Assembly (NCBI GenBank): GCA_965200045.1
Contig: OZ241330.1
Span: 1,674,001 to 1,738,000, forward strand
DNA from: Bin25 sp026709415
GTDB taxonomy: Bacteria > Bacteroidota > Bacteroidia > Flavobacteriales > Flavobacteriaceae
Direction of reading: 5' to 3'
Length of the DNA: 64,000 nt
Position 1 is the stretch's first letter; the number at the start of each line of letters is the position of its first letter. Position numbers and translations under genes: made by a program. Positions 1 to 7,868 of this stretch are shown here, in pieces. The notes below the pieces were generated by a model that was given only the letters and a program-made list of their open reading frames with translations, was not told the origin of the DNA and made no database searches.

Positions 1-73
1 GAGCGATTCCTTGAAGAACAGCTGTTGAGAAATCTACTTTTTGTTTTCGACTGCCAAGGTTATAATACTTCAT
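1..73 (-). CDS. thrC: Threonine synthase, N-terminal fragment (cut by window edge)
   Basis: Only the first 24 codons are present, read on the minus strand from an ATG at 73. The peptide begins MKYYNLGSRKQKVDFSTAVL, which matches the usual start of PLP-dependent threonine synthase; the family converts O-phosphohomoserine to threonine. The start lies three bases beyond the thrB stop, so it is the last gene seen of a thrA-thrB-thrC operon. The catalytic part lies outside the window. The assignment rests on the short N-terminus plus operon position. Confidence 0.8.
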   Translation of the reverse strand, partial: MKYYNLGSRKQKVDFSTAVLQGIA

Positions 74-76
74 AAC

Positions 77-997
77 CTAGATAATTTGGATTCCTTTTTG
101 ATTGATATTGGAGACGTAGGTATCAAAAGCTAAATCCAATGGGGCCAAAATATCAGACATGGATTGAACCACTTTTTTAGCCGTTTTGGTCCCTTTAGAA
201 AGAGCAAACACAGAAGGTCCAGAACCTGAAATACCAAATCCTAATGCTCCACTTTCCAATGCTGAGGATTTTAAAGCATCGTACTCTGGAATAAGCATGG
301 ATCGATTGGGTTCAATGATGATGTCTTTTAAACTTCTAGAAATCAAATCGTAATCATCCGTATACAAAGCGCTGACGAATGCACCAACATTCGCCCATTG
401 ATGCACGGCATCTTGAAGAAAAACCTCTTTTTTTAAAATGGCTCGAGCATAAGATGTCTTTAGTTCGATTTTGGGATGAACAATGGATGCTACGAGTTCA
501 TTGGGAGTCGGTAATGGCAGTACATCCATACTTTCTAAACACCGTACTAATGTGAATCCACCTAGTAATACTGGAGCTAAATTATCCGCATGTTTTGCGC
601 CACTAGCCAAACGTTCACCAGCTAATGCATATTGGATGAGTTGTTTTCTGTCAAGTGGACGTCCCATGAGTTCGTTGATAGCAAAAACGGCCCCTGAAGC
701 ACTCGAAGCGCTACTACCAAGTCCACTACCTGGTTTGATCGTTTTGTCAATTTCTATCTCGTATCCGAATTTGGAAGGGTAATCTTTCAATAAGGCTTCT
801 GCAGCAACACTTGCTACATTTTTTTTGGGATTTAGAGGGACTTTAAAACCTTTTACATCCGATATTCGAATGCCTGGAGTTTTTGATTGCCGAACAATCA
901 TTCGATCGCCTATAGGATCCAAACAAAAGCCCAATACATCAAACCCACAACAAACATTGGCTACACTACCAGGAGAAAAAATGGCAACTGAATCCAT
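77..997 (-). CDS. thrB: Homoserine kinase
   Basis: Phosphorylates homoserine to O-phosphohomoserine, the step between ThrA and ThrC. It is a GHMP-family kinase of about 306 residues: an N-terminal beta segment (MDSVAIFSPGSVANVCCGFD), the ATP-binding glycine/serine motif KPGSGLGSSASSASGA near residue 90, and the C-terminal glycine-rich motif FGISGSGPSVFAL. I chose the ATG at 997 because it lies one base after the thrA stop and gives the normal family N-terminus; the longer reading to 1051 only adds residues overlapping the thrA C-terminus. It is co-transcribed with thrA and thrC. Confidence 0.95.
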   Translation of the reverse strand: MDSVAIFSPGSVANVCCGFDVLGFCLDPIGDRMIVRQSKTPGIRISDVKGFKVPLNPKKNVASVAAEALLKDYPSKFGYEIEIDKTIKPGSGLGSSASSASGAVFAINELMGRPLDRKQLIQYALAGERLASGAKHADNLAPVLLGGFTLVRCLESMDVLPLPTPNELVASIVHPKIELKTSYARAILKKEVFLQDAVHQWANVGAFVSALYTDDYDLISRSLKDIIIEPNRSMLIPEYDALKSSALESGALGFGISGSGPSVFALSKGTKTAKKVVQSMSDILAPLDLAFDTYVSNINQKGIQII

Positions 998-998
998 T

Positions 999-3455
999 TT
1001 ATGTTTTACCAATGCGTATGATATCCGCAAATACCCCTGCTGCAGTAACATCTGCTCCAGCTCCGGCCCCTTTTACAATTAATGGTTGTGGATTGTATCG
1101 AGTGGTATAGAAGAGAATGATATTATCACTCCCCTTTAAATTGTAAAAATCATGATCAGGTGTCACTTGTTGTAGACCTACTGAAGCTTTACCATCAACT
1201 AATTGAGCCATATATTTTAGTCGAGCATTATTAGTTTTTGCTTCATCGAGCATTTGCTGAAAATATGGTTCGTGTTTCTTTAAGGAATGAAACAATTCTT
1301 TTTCGTTATTAGTTTCAATGCATTCTATGGGTAGAAAATTATTTTTTTCAATATCATCAAATTCGATATGAAGTCCACTTTCTCTGGCCAATATCAAAAT
1401 TTTTCGAGCCACGTCTAACCCACACAAATCAATGATAGGATTGGGTTCTGTAAAACCTAGTTTTTTTGCCTCCAAAACAACATCATGAAATGTAGTCTCC
1501 TTTTTGAAATGATTGAAAATAAAATTTAAGCTACCTGATAATATCGCCTGAATTCGAATGATTTTATCCCCTGAAGCCACCAAATTATTCAATGTATCAA
1601 TGATAGGAAGCGATGCTCCAACATTGGTTTCAAATAAAAATGGCGTGCCAAATTTCAATGAAATACGTTTTAAGTGAAGGTAATTTTCCAAAGTACCGGC
1701 ACATGCAATTTTGTTGCATGTTACGACACCTACATTTTTACTTAAATAGGATTGGTATTCTGATGCTATTTCAGGACTTGCCGTATTATCAACAAAAATG
1801 CTGTTTCGAAGATTTAAATTGGTGATATGGTCGAAAAACTTAGCGCGATCAGCCACGATCTTTGAATTTATTAAATCACTTTTCCAATTTGTTAAATCAA
1901 TAGGATTTTCACTAAGAATCATCTTTTTGGAATTAGAAATAGCTCTAACTCGTATTTTAAGACGCAGTTTTTCTGACAAATAGTTTTCTTGAGATTTTAA
2001 TTGCTCGAGAAAACTTCCTCCGACATTACCAACCCCTGTAATAAACAAGTTTAATTGCTTGACTTGTTCCTCAAAAAAGTTTTCATGTAACGTATTGAGG
2101 GCTTTTTGGACATTGATCTGATCGATAACAATTGAAATATTTCGTTCCGAAGAACCTTGCGCAATAGCTCTAATATTGATGTTATTGGCTCCTAGAGCAC
2201 TAAATAACTTTCCACTAATGCCTTGATGACTTTTCATATTATCCCCAACGACAGCTATATTGGCCATATCGTTTTCAATAGTCACTGGATTAATTTTTTT
2301 CAATCCAATTTCAAAAGCAAATTCATTCTCTATAATCTCTTTTGCTTTTATGGCATCATTTTGTTTTACCGCTAGACAAACTGAATACTCTGATGAAGCT
2401 TGTGTGATTAAAATGATATTGATTTGACTTCCAGCTAAGCAAACAAAGAGCCTTTTTGAAACTCCAGAGACACCAACCATTCCAGTCCCTTCGATATTGA
2501 TCAAAGCCACTTGGTCGATATGACTGATCCCTTTAACAACCTGATCACCATATTCAGCCTGATGTGTTTCATCATTAATCAAAGAACCTTGGTCTCGAGG
2601 AGAAAATGTGTTTTTAATGTAAAGTGGAATTCCTTTCTCCACCAAAGGTTGAATAGTTGGAGGATAGATAACTTTGGCACCATAATGGGAAAGTTCCATA
2701 GCCTCGTAGTACGATAATCGACTGATGGGTAAAGCGCTAGAAACAAATTTTGGGTTAGCAGTATAAATACCGCTGACATCGGTCCATATTTCAATAAAAT
2801 CAACATCTAAAAAGTTTCCGATTAATGAAGCTGTTAAATCTGAACCACCTCTTCCAATAGTGGTTGTTTCACCTTTTTCATTACATGCAATAAATCCTGG
2901 AACGATAGTGATTTGATGTTTTTTATTTGAAAAATAATCAACTACCTCTTGTTTACTTTTTTCTCGATGGATGATATTTCTATCTTCTATTTCTTTTGTG
3001 AATAACAACTCTCTGGCATCTTTTAAGACAACATCCAAACCTTCAAATTTTAAAAAGCAAGCGACAATATTCGATGACAAAATTTCTCCATAACTTACGA
3101 TTTGAGAATAGATTTTTGGAGTGTTTACGCCTAATTGTAAAACCGCTTTCAAACAAGATTCAAGCTCAATAAAATGCCGTTTAACAAAACTGATGGGGTA
3201 GCTTTGACTTTTGATTGGAATATAGTCTTTGACATAATCTAAATGCTTGGTCTCCAATTCGGATAGTAAAGACTCATAAGATTGATCTCCAACAACTGCT
3301 TTTTCAAGCATTTTTTCGAGAGTGTTGGTCACCTGAGAAAAGGCTGAAACGACCACCACACATTTATCTGACACTTTACTTAAGACAATGTCTTTTAGTC
3401 GATGTAATCCATTCTGGCCTGCTAAAGAACTTCCGCCAAACTTTAGTACTCTCAA
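999..3455 (-). CDS. thrA: Bifunctional aspartokinase / homoserine dehydrogenase
   Basis: Catalyses the first step of the aspartate pathway (aspartate to aspartyl phosphate) and the later reduction of aspartate semialdehyde to homoserine. The 818-residue length fits the fused enzyme. The kinase domain starts with VLKFGGSSLAG and has the family motif TTIGRGGSDLTAS near residue 200; two ACT-type regulatory segments follow (about 315-465); the NAD(P)-binding dehydrogenase begins near LFITGVGNVGGSFLEQL (about 468) and has the ETNVGASLPII segment. The start codon is TTG at 3455, with no ATG upstream in frame before a stop, and it gives the expected N-terminus. A TAATTTTG element (3493-3500, minus strand) resembles a Bacteroidota -7 box about 40 bases upstream, but no convincing -33 box accompanies it. 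Confidence 0.95.
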   Translation of the reverse strand: MRVLKFGGSSLAGQNGLHRLKDIVLSKVSDKCVVVVSAFSQVTNTLEKMLEKAVVGDQSYESLLSELETKHLDYVKDYIPIKSQSYPISFVKRHFIELESCLKAVLQLGVNTPKIYSQIVSYGEILSSNIVACFLKFEGLDVVLKDARELLFTKEIEDRNIIHREKSKQEVVDYFSNKKHQITIVPGFIACNEKGETTTIGRGGSDLTASLIGNFLDVDFIEIWTDVSGIYTANPKFVSSALPISRLSYYEAMELSHYGAKVIYPPTIQPLVEKGIPLYIKNTFSPRDQGSLINDETHQAEYGDQVVKGISHIDQVALINIEGTGMVGVSGVSKRLFVCLAGSQINIILITQASSEYSVCLAVKQNDAIKAKEIIENEFAFEIGLKKINPVTIENDMANIAVVGDNMKSHQGISGKLFSALGANNINIRAIAQGSSERNISIVIDQINVQKALNTLHENFFEEQVKQLNLFITGVGNVGGSFLEQLKSQENYLSEKLRLKIRVRAISNSKKMILSENPIDLTNWKSDLINSKIVADRAKFFDHITNLNLRNSIFVDNTASPEIASEYQSYLSKNVGVVTCNKIACAGTLENYLHLKRISLKFGTPFLFETNVGASLPIIDTLNNLVASGDKIIRIQAILSGSLNFIFNHFKKETTFHDVVLEAKKLGFTEPNPIIDLCGLDVARKILILARESGLHIEFDDIEKNNFLPIECIETNNEKELFHSLKKHEPYFQQMLDEAKTNNARLKYMAQLVDGKASVGLQQVTPDHDFYNLKGSDNIILFYTTRYNPQPLIVKGAGAGADVTAAGVFADIIRIGKT

Positions 3456-3568
3456 TTGAAATGAACTGAATAAACCTGCAAAAGGTAGCCGACAAAATTA
3501 AAACAATACAATCACCTATGTCCGCATACTGGTCCGAAAAATCAGACTTTGGTGGCATTTGTGAGTAA

Positions 3569-3594
3569 GTGTGGGAAATTTAGATTTACCACAC
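3569..3594. other. Imperfect hairpin in the thrA / lipoprotein divergent region
   Basis: Six outer base pairs (GTGTGG with CCACAC), one mismatch, then AAAT/ATTT around a CTAA loop (minus-strand reading). No T-run follows on either strand, so it is not a standard intrinsic terminator. It lies about 115 bases upstream of thrA and inside a 26-codon minus-strand reading frame (3622-3542). Role unknown. Confidence 0.4.
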
Positions 3595-3684
3595 TGATGT
3601 TGATAATAAACAAAAAAATCATATCTTAAGCGATTTGGTTTAGGGGAGTAGCATATCGCAATAATTCACTATAAATACGAGCTA

Positions 3685-5529
3685 ATGAAAACTAATGTGC
3701 TATTTGTAATAACAAGCCTTCTTGTTTTGGTTTCTTGTTTTAACAATGACCAGGAGAAAATAAAGGGGTTGCAAAATCAAAACACTACTTTGAAGAGAGA
3801 AAAAAGTGGATTAGAATTGGATAAATCCAATTTGCAAAGTCAAGTTAGTACTTTGAGTGATAAGGTAAAAACACTTGAAAATGTAATAAATAAAATGGAA
3901 ACTGATTTAGCAAATGCCAATGATGATATCCAAAAACTTAAAAATGATATTACCAACCTAATCAGTGAAAAAACAAAACTGGAAATGGAATTAGAGGTTT
4001 TTTTAGTTGTACCAAAAAATGATAGGGATGCTTTAATAAAGCATAACAATGGAAAAACGGTTATGATAGATCCTAAATACTTAGTATATGCTCAGAATAA
4101 CTTAATTGGAAAACAAATAGAATTTGAAGATCAAGTATATACAATTGTCGATGAAAAGTTGTTAAGGCAAATGCTTAGAGATGAAGCTGATGTTTCGCTA
4201 GTCGTCACTTCGTTGGTGAACAGTATGGTTAGGCTTTTTCATGAGGAAGGTTCAATCAATCGGACTTCATTCAATCAGGATATAAGCACTTGGGATGTCA
4301 GTAATGTGAGTAACATGTATCGAATGTTTTTCAATGCCGATTCATTCAATCAAGATATTGGGGATTGGAATGTGAGTAATGTGCATGATATGGCGTCGAT
4401 GTTTGGTAATGCCACTTCATTTAATCAAGATATTGGAGACTGGGACGTCAATAATGTGAGCGAGATGAGTAATATGTTTGATAATGCCACTTCATTTAAC
4501 CAAGATATTGGGGATTGGGATGTGAGCAATGTAACCAGCATGAGGAGTATGTTTAGCAACGCCACTTCATTTAACCAAGACATTGGTGATTGGGATGTGA
4601 GTAATGTGCGTGATATGGCGTCGATGTTTGGTGATGCCACTTCATTTAACCAAGAGATTGGGGATTGGGATGTGAGCAATGTAACCAGCATGAGGGGTAT
4701 GTTTGGCAATGCCACTTCATTTAACCAAGAGATTGGGGATTGGGATGTGAGCAATGTAACCAATATGCGTTATATGTTTGGTCAGGCCACTTCATTTAAC
4801 CAAGAGATTGGGGATTGGGATGTGAACAATGTAACTATTATGGGTAGTATGTTTAGCAATGCCACTTCATTTAACCAAGAGGTTGGGGATTGGGATGTGA
4901 GCAATGTAACCAGTATGGGTAGTATGTTTAGCTATGCCACTTCATTTAACCAAGAGATAGGGGATTGGGATGTGGGTAATGTAACCAATATGAGTAATAT
5001 GTTTGGTAAGGCCACTTCATTTAACCAAGAGATTGGGGATTGGGATGTGAGTAATGTAACCAGTATGAGTAGTATGTTTAGCAATGCCACTTCATTTAAC
5101 CAAGAGATTGGGGATTGGGATGTGAGTAATGTAACCAGTATGAGTAGTATGTTTAGCAATGCCACTTCATTTAACCAAGAGATTGGGGATTGGGATGTGA
5201 GTAATGTAACCAATGTGAGTTATATGTTTAGCAATGCCACTTCATTTAACCAAGAGATTGGGGATTGGGATGTCAGTAATGTAACTAATATGAGTCGGAT
5301 GTTTGATAATGCCACTTCATTTAACCAAGATATAAGGGATTGGGATGTCAGTAATGTAACCGATATGAGTCGGATTTTTTCCCAGGCCTATAGCTTCAAC
5401 CAAAATATAAGTCAGTGGAAAGTGAGTAATGTAACTTTGTGTTACTGGTTTAGGTACCACCAAAATGAAAATTCATTTTCACTTCAAGATGATTATGCTC
5501 CCCAATTTGAGAACTGTAGTACACAATAA
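3685..5529 (+). CDS. Lipoprotein with coiled coil and DUF285/BspA-like 25-residue repeats
   Basis: This is a 614-residue predicted surface lipoprotein. The N-terminus is a lipoprotein signal (MKTNVLFVITSLLVLVSCFN) with the lipidated cysteine at residue 18. Residues about 22-110 form a heptad-rich coiled coil (repeated K/E/L/N with DKSNLQSQVSTLSDKVKTLE). A linker (110-194) follows, then fifteen full and one partial 25-residue repeats of the form SFNQ(D/E)IGDWDVSNVTxMxxMF. This pattern is the DUF285 (BspA-type, lipoprotein-associated) repeat, known from cell-surface proteins of Bacteroidota and mycoplasmas and often linked to adhesion. The gene stands alone, divergent from thrA, with mobile elements downstream. 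Binding partner unknown; an adhesin-like role is inferred only from the family. Confidence 0.85.
   Translation: MKTNVLFVITSLLVLVSCFNNDQEKIKGLQNQNTTLKREKSGLELDKSNLQSQVSTLSDKVKTLENVINKMETDLANANDDIQKLKNDITNLISEKTKLEMELEVFLVVPKNDRDALIKHNNGKTVMIDPKYLVYAQNNLIGKQIEFEDQVYTIVDEKLLRQMLRDEADVSLVVTSLVNSMVRLFHEEGSINRTSFNQDISTWDVSNVSNMYRMFFNADSFNQDIGDWNVSNVHDMASMFGNATSFNQDIGDWDVNNVSEMSNMFDNATSFNQDIGDWDVSNVTSMRSMFSNATSFNQDIGDWDVSNVRDMASMFGDATSFNQEIGDWDVSNVTSMRGMFGNATSFNQEIGDWDVSNVTNMRYMFGQATSFNQEIGDWDVNNVTIMGSMFSNATSFNQEVGDWDVSNVTSMGSMFSYATSFNQEIGDWDVGNVTNMSNMFGKATSFNQEIGDWDVSNVTSMSSMFSNATSFNQEIGDWDVSNVTSMSSMFSNATSFNQEIGDWDVSNVTNVSYMFSNATSFNQEIGDWDVSNVTNMSRMFDNATSFNQDIRDWDVSNVTDMSRIFSQAYSFNQNISQWKVSNVTLCYWFRYHQNENSFSLQDDYAPQFENCSTQ
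4267..5450 (+). repeat. 75-bp in-frame tandem repeat array (15 full copies plus a partial)
   Basis: Copies begin every 75 bases from 4267 (TCATTYAAYCARGAWATWG consensus) with no length variation. The copies at 5017-5091 and 5092-5166 are identical base for base, and identity continues some 45 bases into the next copy. The outer copies at both ends are more diverged (for example GACATAAG-type endings and a Trp/Lys substitution in the last copy). That pattern is expected of an array growing or homogenising from its middle. Because the unit is a multiple of three, copy-number changes would keep the reading frame. Confidence 0.95.
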
Positions 5530-5816
5530 TAACACGTATTAACATCAATAGACGAAGAAACTACAACACACAAAAACCAATAGGATTTGATACTAGGGAA
5601 TAAAAAAGGAGTTACTATTTAGGATTACAACCGAAATAATGGGTTAAAATGAGGTCCCTTCATCTTCCTACAACTTTTTGGTAAAAAAATGTCAATTTTT
5701 GCCAAAGTAGAAGGGTTATTTTATTACCTAATAAACAAATTCGAATCGTGTTTTTATAAATCAAGTCGTTTTACCTTGTGTTTTTCGTGTCAAGTATTGG
5801 TTTTTTTTGGTAAATG

Positions 5817-6011
5817 TCATTCAAGGGTTTGATACATGAGTTCTTGCACTTCATCTTGTTTTAAGGGAATAAAAACTGTCTTTGACTTGTATTGAACCAC
5901 TGATACCTGCACCCTTTTCAAAGCAGTCAGAATTTGTGGCCGCCTCAATATTTTATTGATTTGATACTCTGGACCCTCATCAAAGCAAAAGCCATATAAC
6001 AAATAACTACA
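5817..6011 (-). pseudogene. C-terminal relic of an IS4/IS1634-like transposase (left of the IS5 insertion)
   Basis: The minus strand reads a short frame ending in a normal stop, with peptide ALKRVQVSVVQYKSKTVFIP and the tail LKQDEVQELMYQTLE. This matches in style the extreme C-terminus of IS1634/IS4-type DDE transposases, where an ALKRIxV segment follows the catalytic glutamate region. It has no ATG start and breaks off exactly at the IS5-element edge. The other half of the relic lies at 7415-7660. Family placement is from remembered family sequence patterns only. Confidence 0.55.
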
Positions 6012-7414
6012 GAGACCTTTGAATAATGCAAAATCAAAAAAAATGGGGTGTGATGGGGAAATTATTTTTTCTTTTCAGCCATTGAGTCTCTCATTCGATG
6101 TGATTCTCTTCCAAAAAATCAGGATATCTCTCAAATTTTGGCCTATTTGGCTCCTTTTTTCGTCATTTTTGAGCCGAATCAGGCTTTGAAGGCTTCTTTT
6201 TTCCACGATTCTTCTTTTTAAGTTGGCATGAAAGCCATCATCCTTGGTGATCTCTTCAAATTGTAGGCGATCGACTCCAAAACAGGTTGGTTGTGGACTT
6301 TCTCCAATCCCTTGAGTCGGGTCACCTGACCGTGGAACCAGCGAGCCAAACCGCCGAAGGTCTGTTCGACCACCCAGCGTTCTTGGCTGATGGCTTTGTT
6401 TCGCTCTTTTTGTGGCTTCGTTAAGGGCTTGTTACGATAGCCTTTTTCCACGACCAAGGATTCACTGCCCATATCCTCTAAAAGTTGGTCATTCTCCTTT
6501 GATTGGTCGCCTTTATCGGCCAAGACTCGTTGTCGTTCTTCGACCGAAAGGCCTTTCATCAAAGGCTGGAGACCTTGACGGTCATGCTCATTGGCCGCCA
6601 CCGTATGGACCCCCAGAATCAAGCCTTTCTCAGTGGTGGCGATGTGCCGTTTGTATCCATAATAAGTCTTTTTCCTTTTTTTGAACCAACGGGCTTCATG
6701 GTCGGCGTTGGGACTCTCTTCTTCTTGTTCCTCATGATCGCTGTCTTCAGCTTGAAGCTCGGGCTCTTCACGCTCGTCTTCTTTTCGGTCTTGAGCCATT
6801 TTCTTGGGTTGGCTTTTGGGGGTGAAGGGACTCGTGGTGATACTGGCATCCACGACGGCCGTGCCTTGAATGATGACTTCCTTTTCGGTGAGCTGCCGAT
6901 TGACTTCGTCCATGATCTTTTGATAGAGCTTTTTGGCCGTTAACTCCGAACGAAAACGAGATAGTGTGCTGTGATCAGGAACCGCATCTTCCATGTCCAA
7001 ACCGCAAAAAGCCGTGAATCGGATGCTGTCTTTAATAAACTCTTCGGTTCGAACATCCGAGAAGTGGAACCAGACGGAGATCAACTGCATTTTCAACAAG
7101 ATCATTGGATGATCGGCCTTTTGGCCTCGTTGTTTTTTGCCGGATTGGTCGTTCTCGACCAATAACGCCTCGATCGGCTCCCAATCGATGATGTCATTGA
7201 TTTGATTGAAAAACTGTTGGGTCGTAGTGCGGCTCCGACCTTGATGGGGGTTCAAAAAACTCATTGGTTTGGATTGATAAGATTTGAAGTGATTCATCAC
7301 GCGTACCATAGACAAAAACAAAATGATAAAAACAAATTGTCAAATAAAAAGAAGGGAATTTTCGATTAAATCCTTTATTTTAGCGAAAAGCCGAAATTTT
7401 AGTGCAAAGGTCTC
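6012..7414 (-). mobile_element. IS5-family insertion sequence, 1403 bp, with terminal repeats and target duplication
   Basis: The ends are perfect 10-bp inverted repeats, GAGACCTTTG at 6012-6021 and its complement at 7405-7414, typical of IS5-group ends. The five bases CTACA directly outside each end (6007-6011 and 7415-7419) are identical and look like a target-site duplication; IS5 elements usually make about 4 bp, so the exact boundary may shift by a base. The element contains one transposase gene on the minus strand. Its coding part is visibly richer in G and C than the flanking DNA, suggesting recent arrival from another host. Confidence 0.85.
6218..7309 (-). CDS. IS5-family transposase
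   Basis: DDE transposase of about 363 residues for the 6012-7414 element. The N-terminal half carries the IS5-type signature (INDIIDWEPIEALL, then VPDHSTLSRFRSEL). The catalytic triad is visible as VVDAS (Asp near 154), VLADKGDQS (Asp near 265) and RWVVEQTFGGLARW (Glu near 315), with the GYKRH segment between. The frame is intact, so the enzyme may be active. The ATG at 7309 is used; a second ATG at 7297 is possible, and the open frame reaches a TTG at 7321. Unusual: residues about 167-205 form a highly acidic insert (EDEREEPELQAEDSDHEEQE) between the first catalytic Asp and GYKRH. Confidence 0.9.
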   Translation of the reverse strand: MVRVMNHFKSYQSKPMSFLNPHQGRSRTTTQQFFNQINDIIDWEPIEALLVENDQSGKKQRGQKADHPMILLKMQLISVWFHFSDVRTEEFIKDSIRFTAFCGLDMEDAVPDHSTLSRFRSELTAKKLYQKIMDEVNRQLTEKEVIIQGTAVVDASITTSPFTPKSQPKKMAQDRKEDEREEPELQAEDSDHEEQEEESPNADHEARWFKKRKKTYYGYKRHIATTEKGLILGVHTVAANEHDRQGLQPLMKGLSVEERQRVLADKGDQSKENDQLLEDMGSESLVVEKGYRNKPLTKPQKERNKAISQERWVVEQTFGGLARWFHGQVTRLKGLEKVHNQPVLESIAYNLKRSPRMMAFMPT

Positions 7415-7660
7415 CTACATTGACTTTAATTCTGATTTCATCATCTGAAAATGGTGTTCGAAACGCCATAAATCACCATAATGATAGACAATGTCAAGAG
7501 CCTTTTCCTTTTCAAGAGATCTTATCCATGAAATCCATCATCATGTTTATCCTTATCAATGGCCTCTTGACTGATTTTGGATTTGTTTTTTTTAACAGTA
7601 ATAAATTTAGTTGTCGATGTTCGATACCATGCAGAATATTTTTGAAAGTAGTGTTATAAC
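7415..7660 (-). pseudogene. Relic of an IS4/IS1634-like transposase (right of the IS5 insertion)
   Basis: Minus-strand translation gives two recognisable pieces in different frames: KISQEAIDKDKHDDGFHG (about 7525-7600), resembling the conserved DGFxGI region, and YHYGDLWRFEHHFQMMKSEL (about 7425-7485), resembling the segment with the catalytic Glu in this transposase class. A stop and frameshift separate them. Directly beyond is the CTACA duplication and the IS5 end; the expected C-terminus continues on the other side at 6006-5817. So an already existing transposase gene was interrupted and is decayed. The rest of the gap up to 7868 shows no other gene I can recognise. Confidence 0.6.
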
Positions 7661-7868
7661 CCATTGAAAAACAAGGCGAAACGAGACTGAATAAAAAGTG
7701 TTTGTTATCCAGAGTTAACTACAAAATCGAGATCAATTATGAATAACATATTGAAAAACAAGTAATTATGGCAAAAATCTAAAAAATGACTTGAATTAGC
7801 TTGAATCTAAATTAATTTGATTATTCAGATCTATTACAGAACCAAGTGGAGTATTGTTAACTAGAAAA

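Noticed and set aside
4425..5213. Long minus-strand frames (112 and 93 codons) with repeated LLTSQSPISWLNEVA units
   Set aside because: Pure antisense shadows of the 75-bp repeat array; no independent signals.
4267..5450. Regularly spaced repeats that could suggest a CRISPR array
   Set aside because: Units are contiguous coding repeats without spacers, translate in frame to DUF285 repeats, and have no cas genes nearby.
6503..6943. 146-codon plus-strand frame
   Set aside because: Antisense to the intact transposase and lacking any recognisable motif.
7402..7659. 85-codon plus-strand frame
   Set aside because: Antisense to the transposase relic, which explains the opposite strand better.
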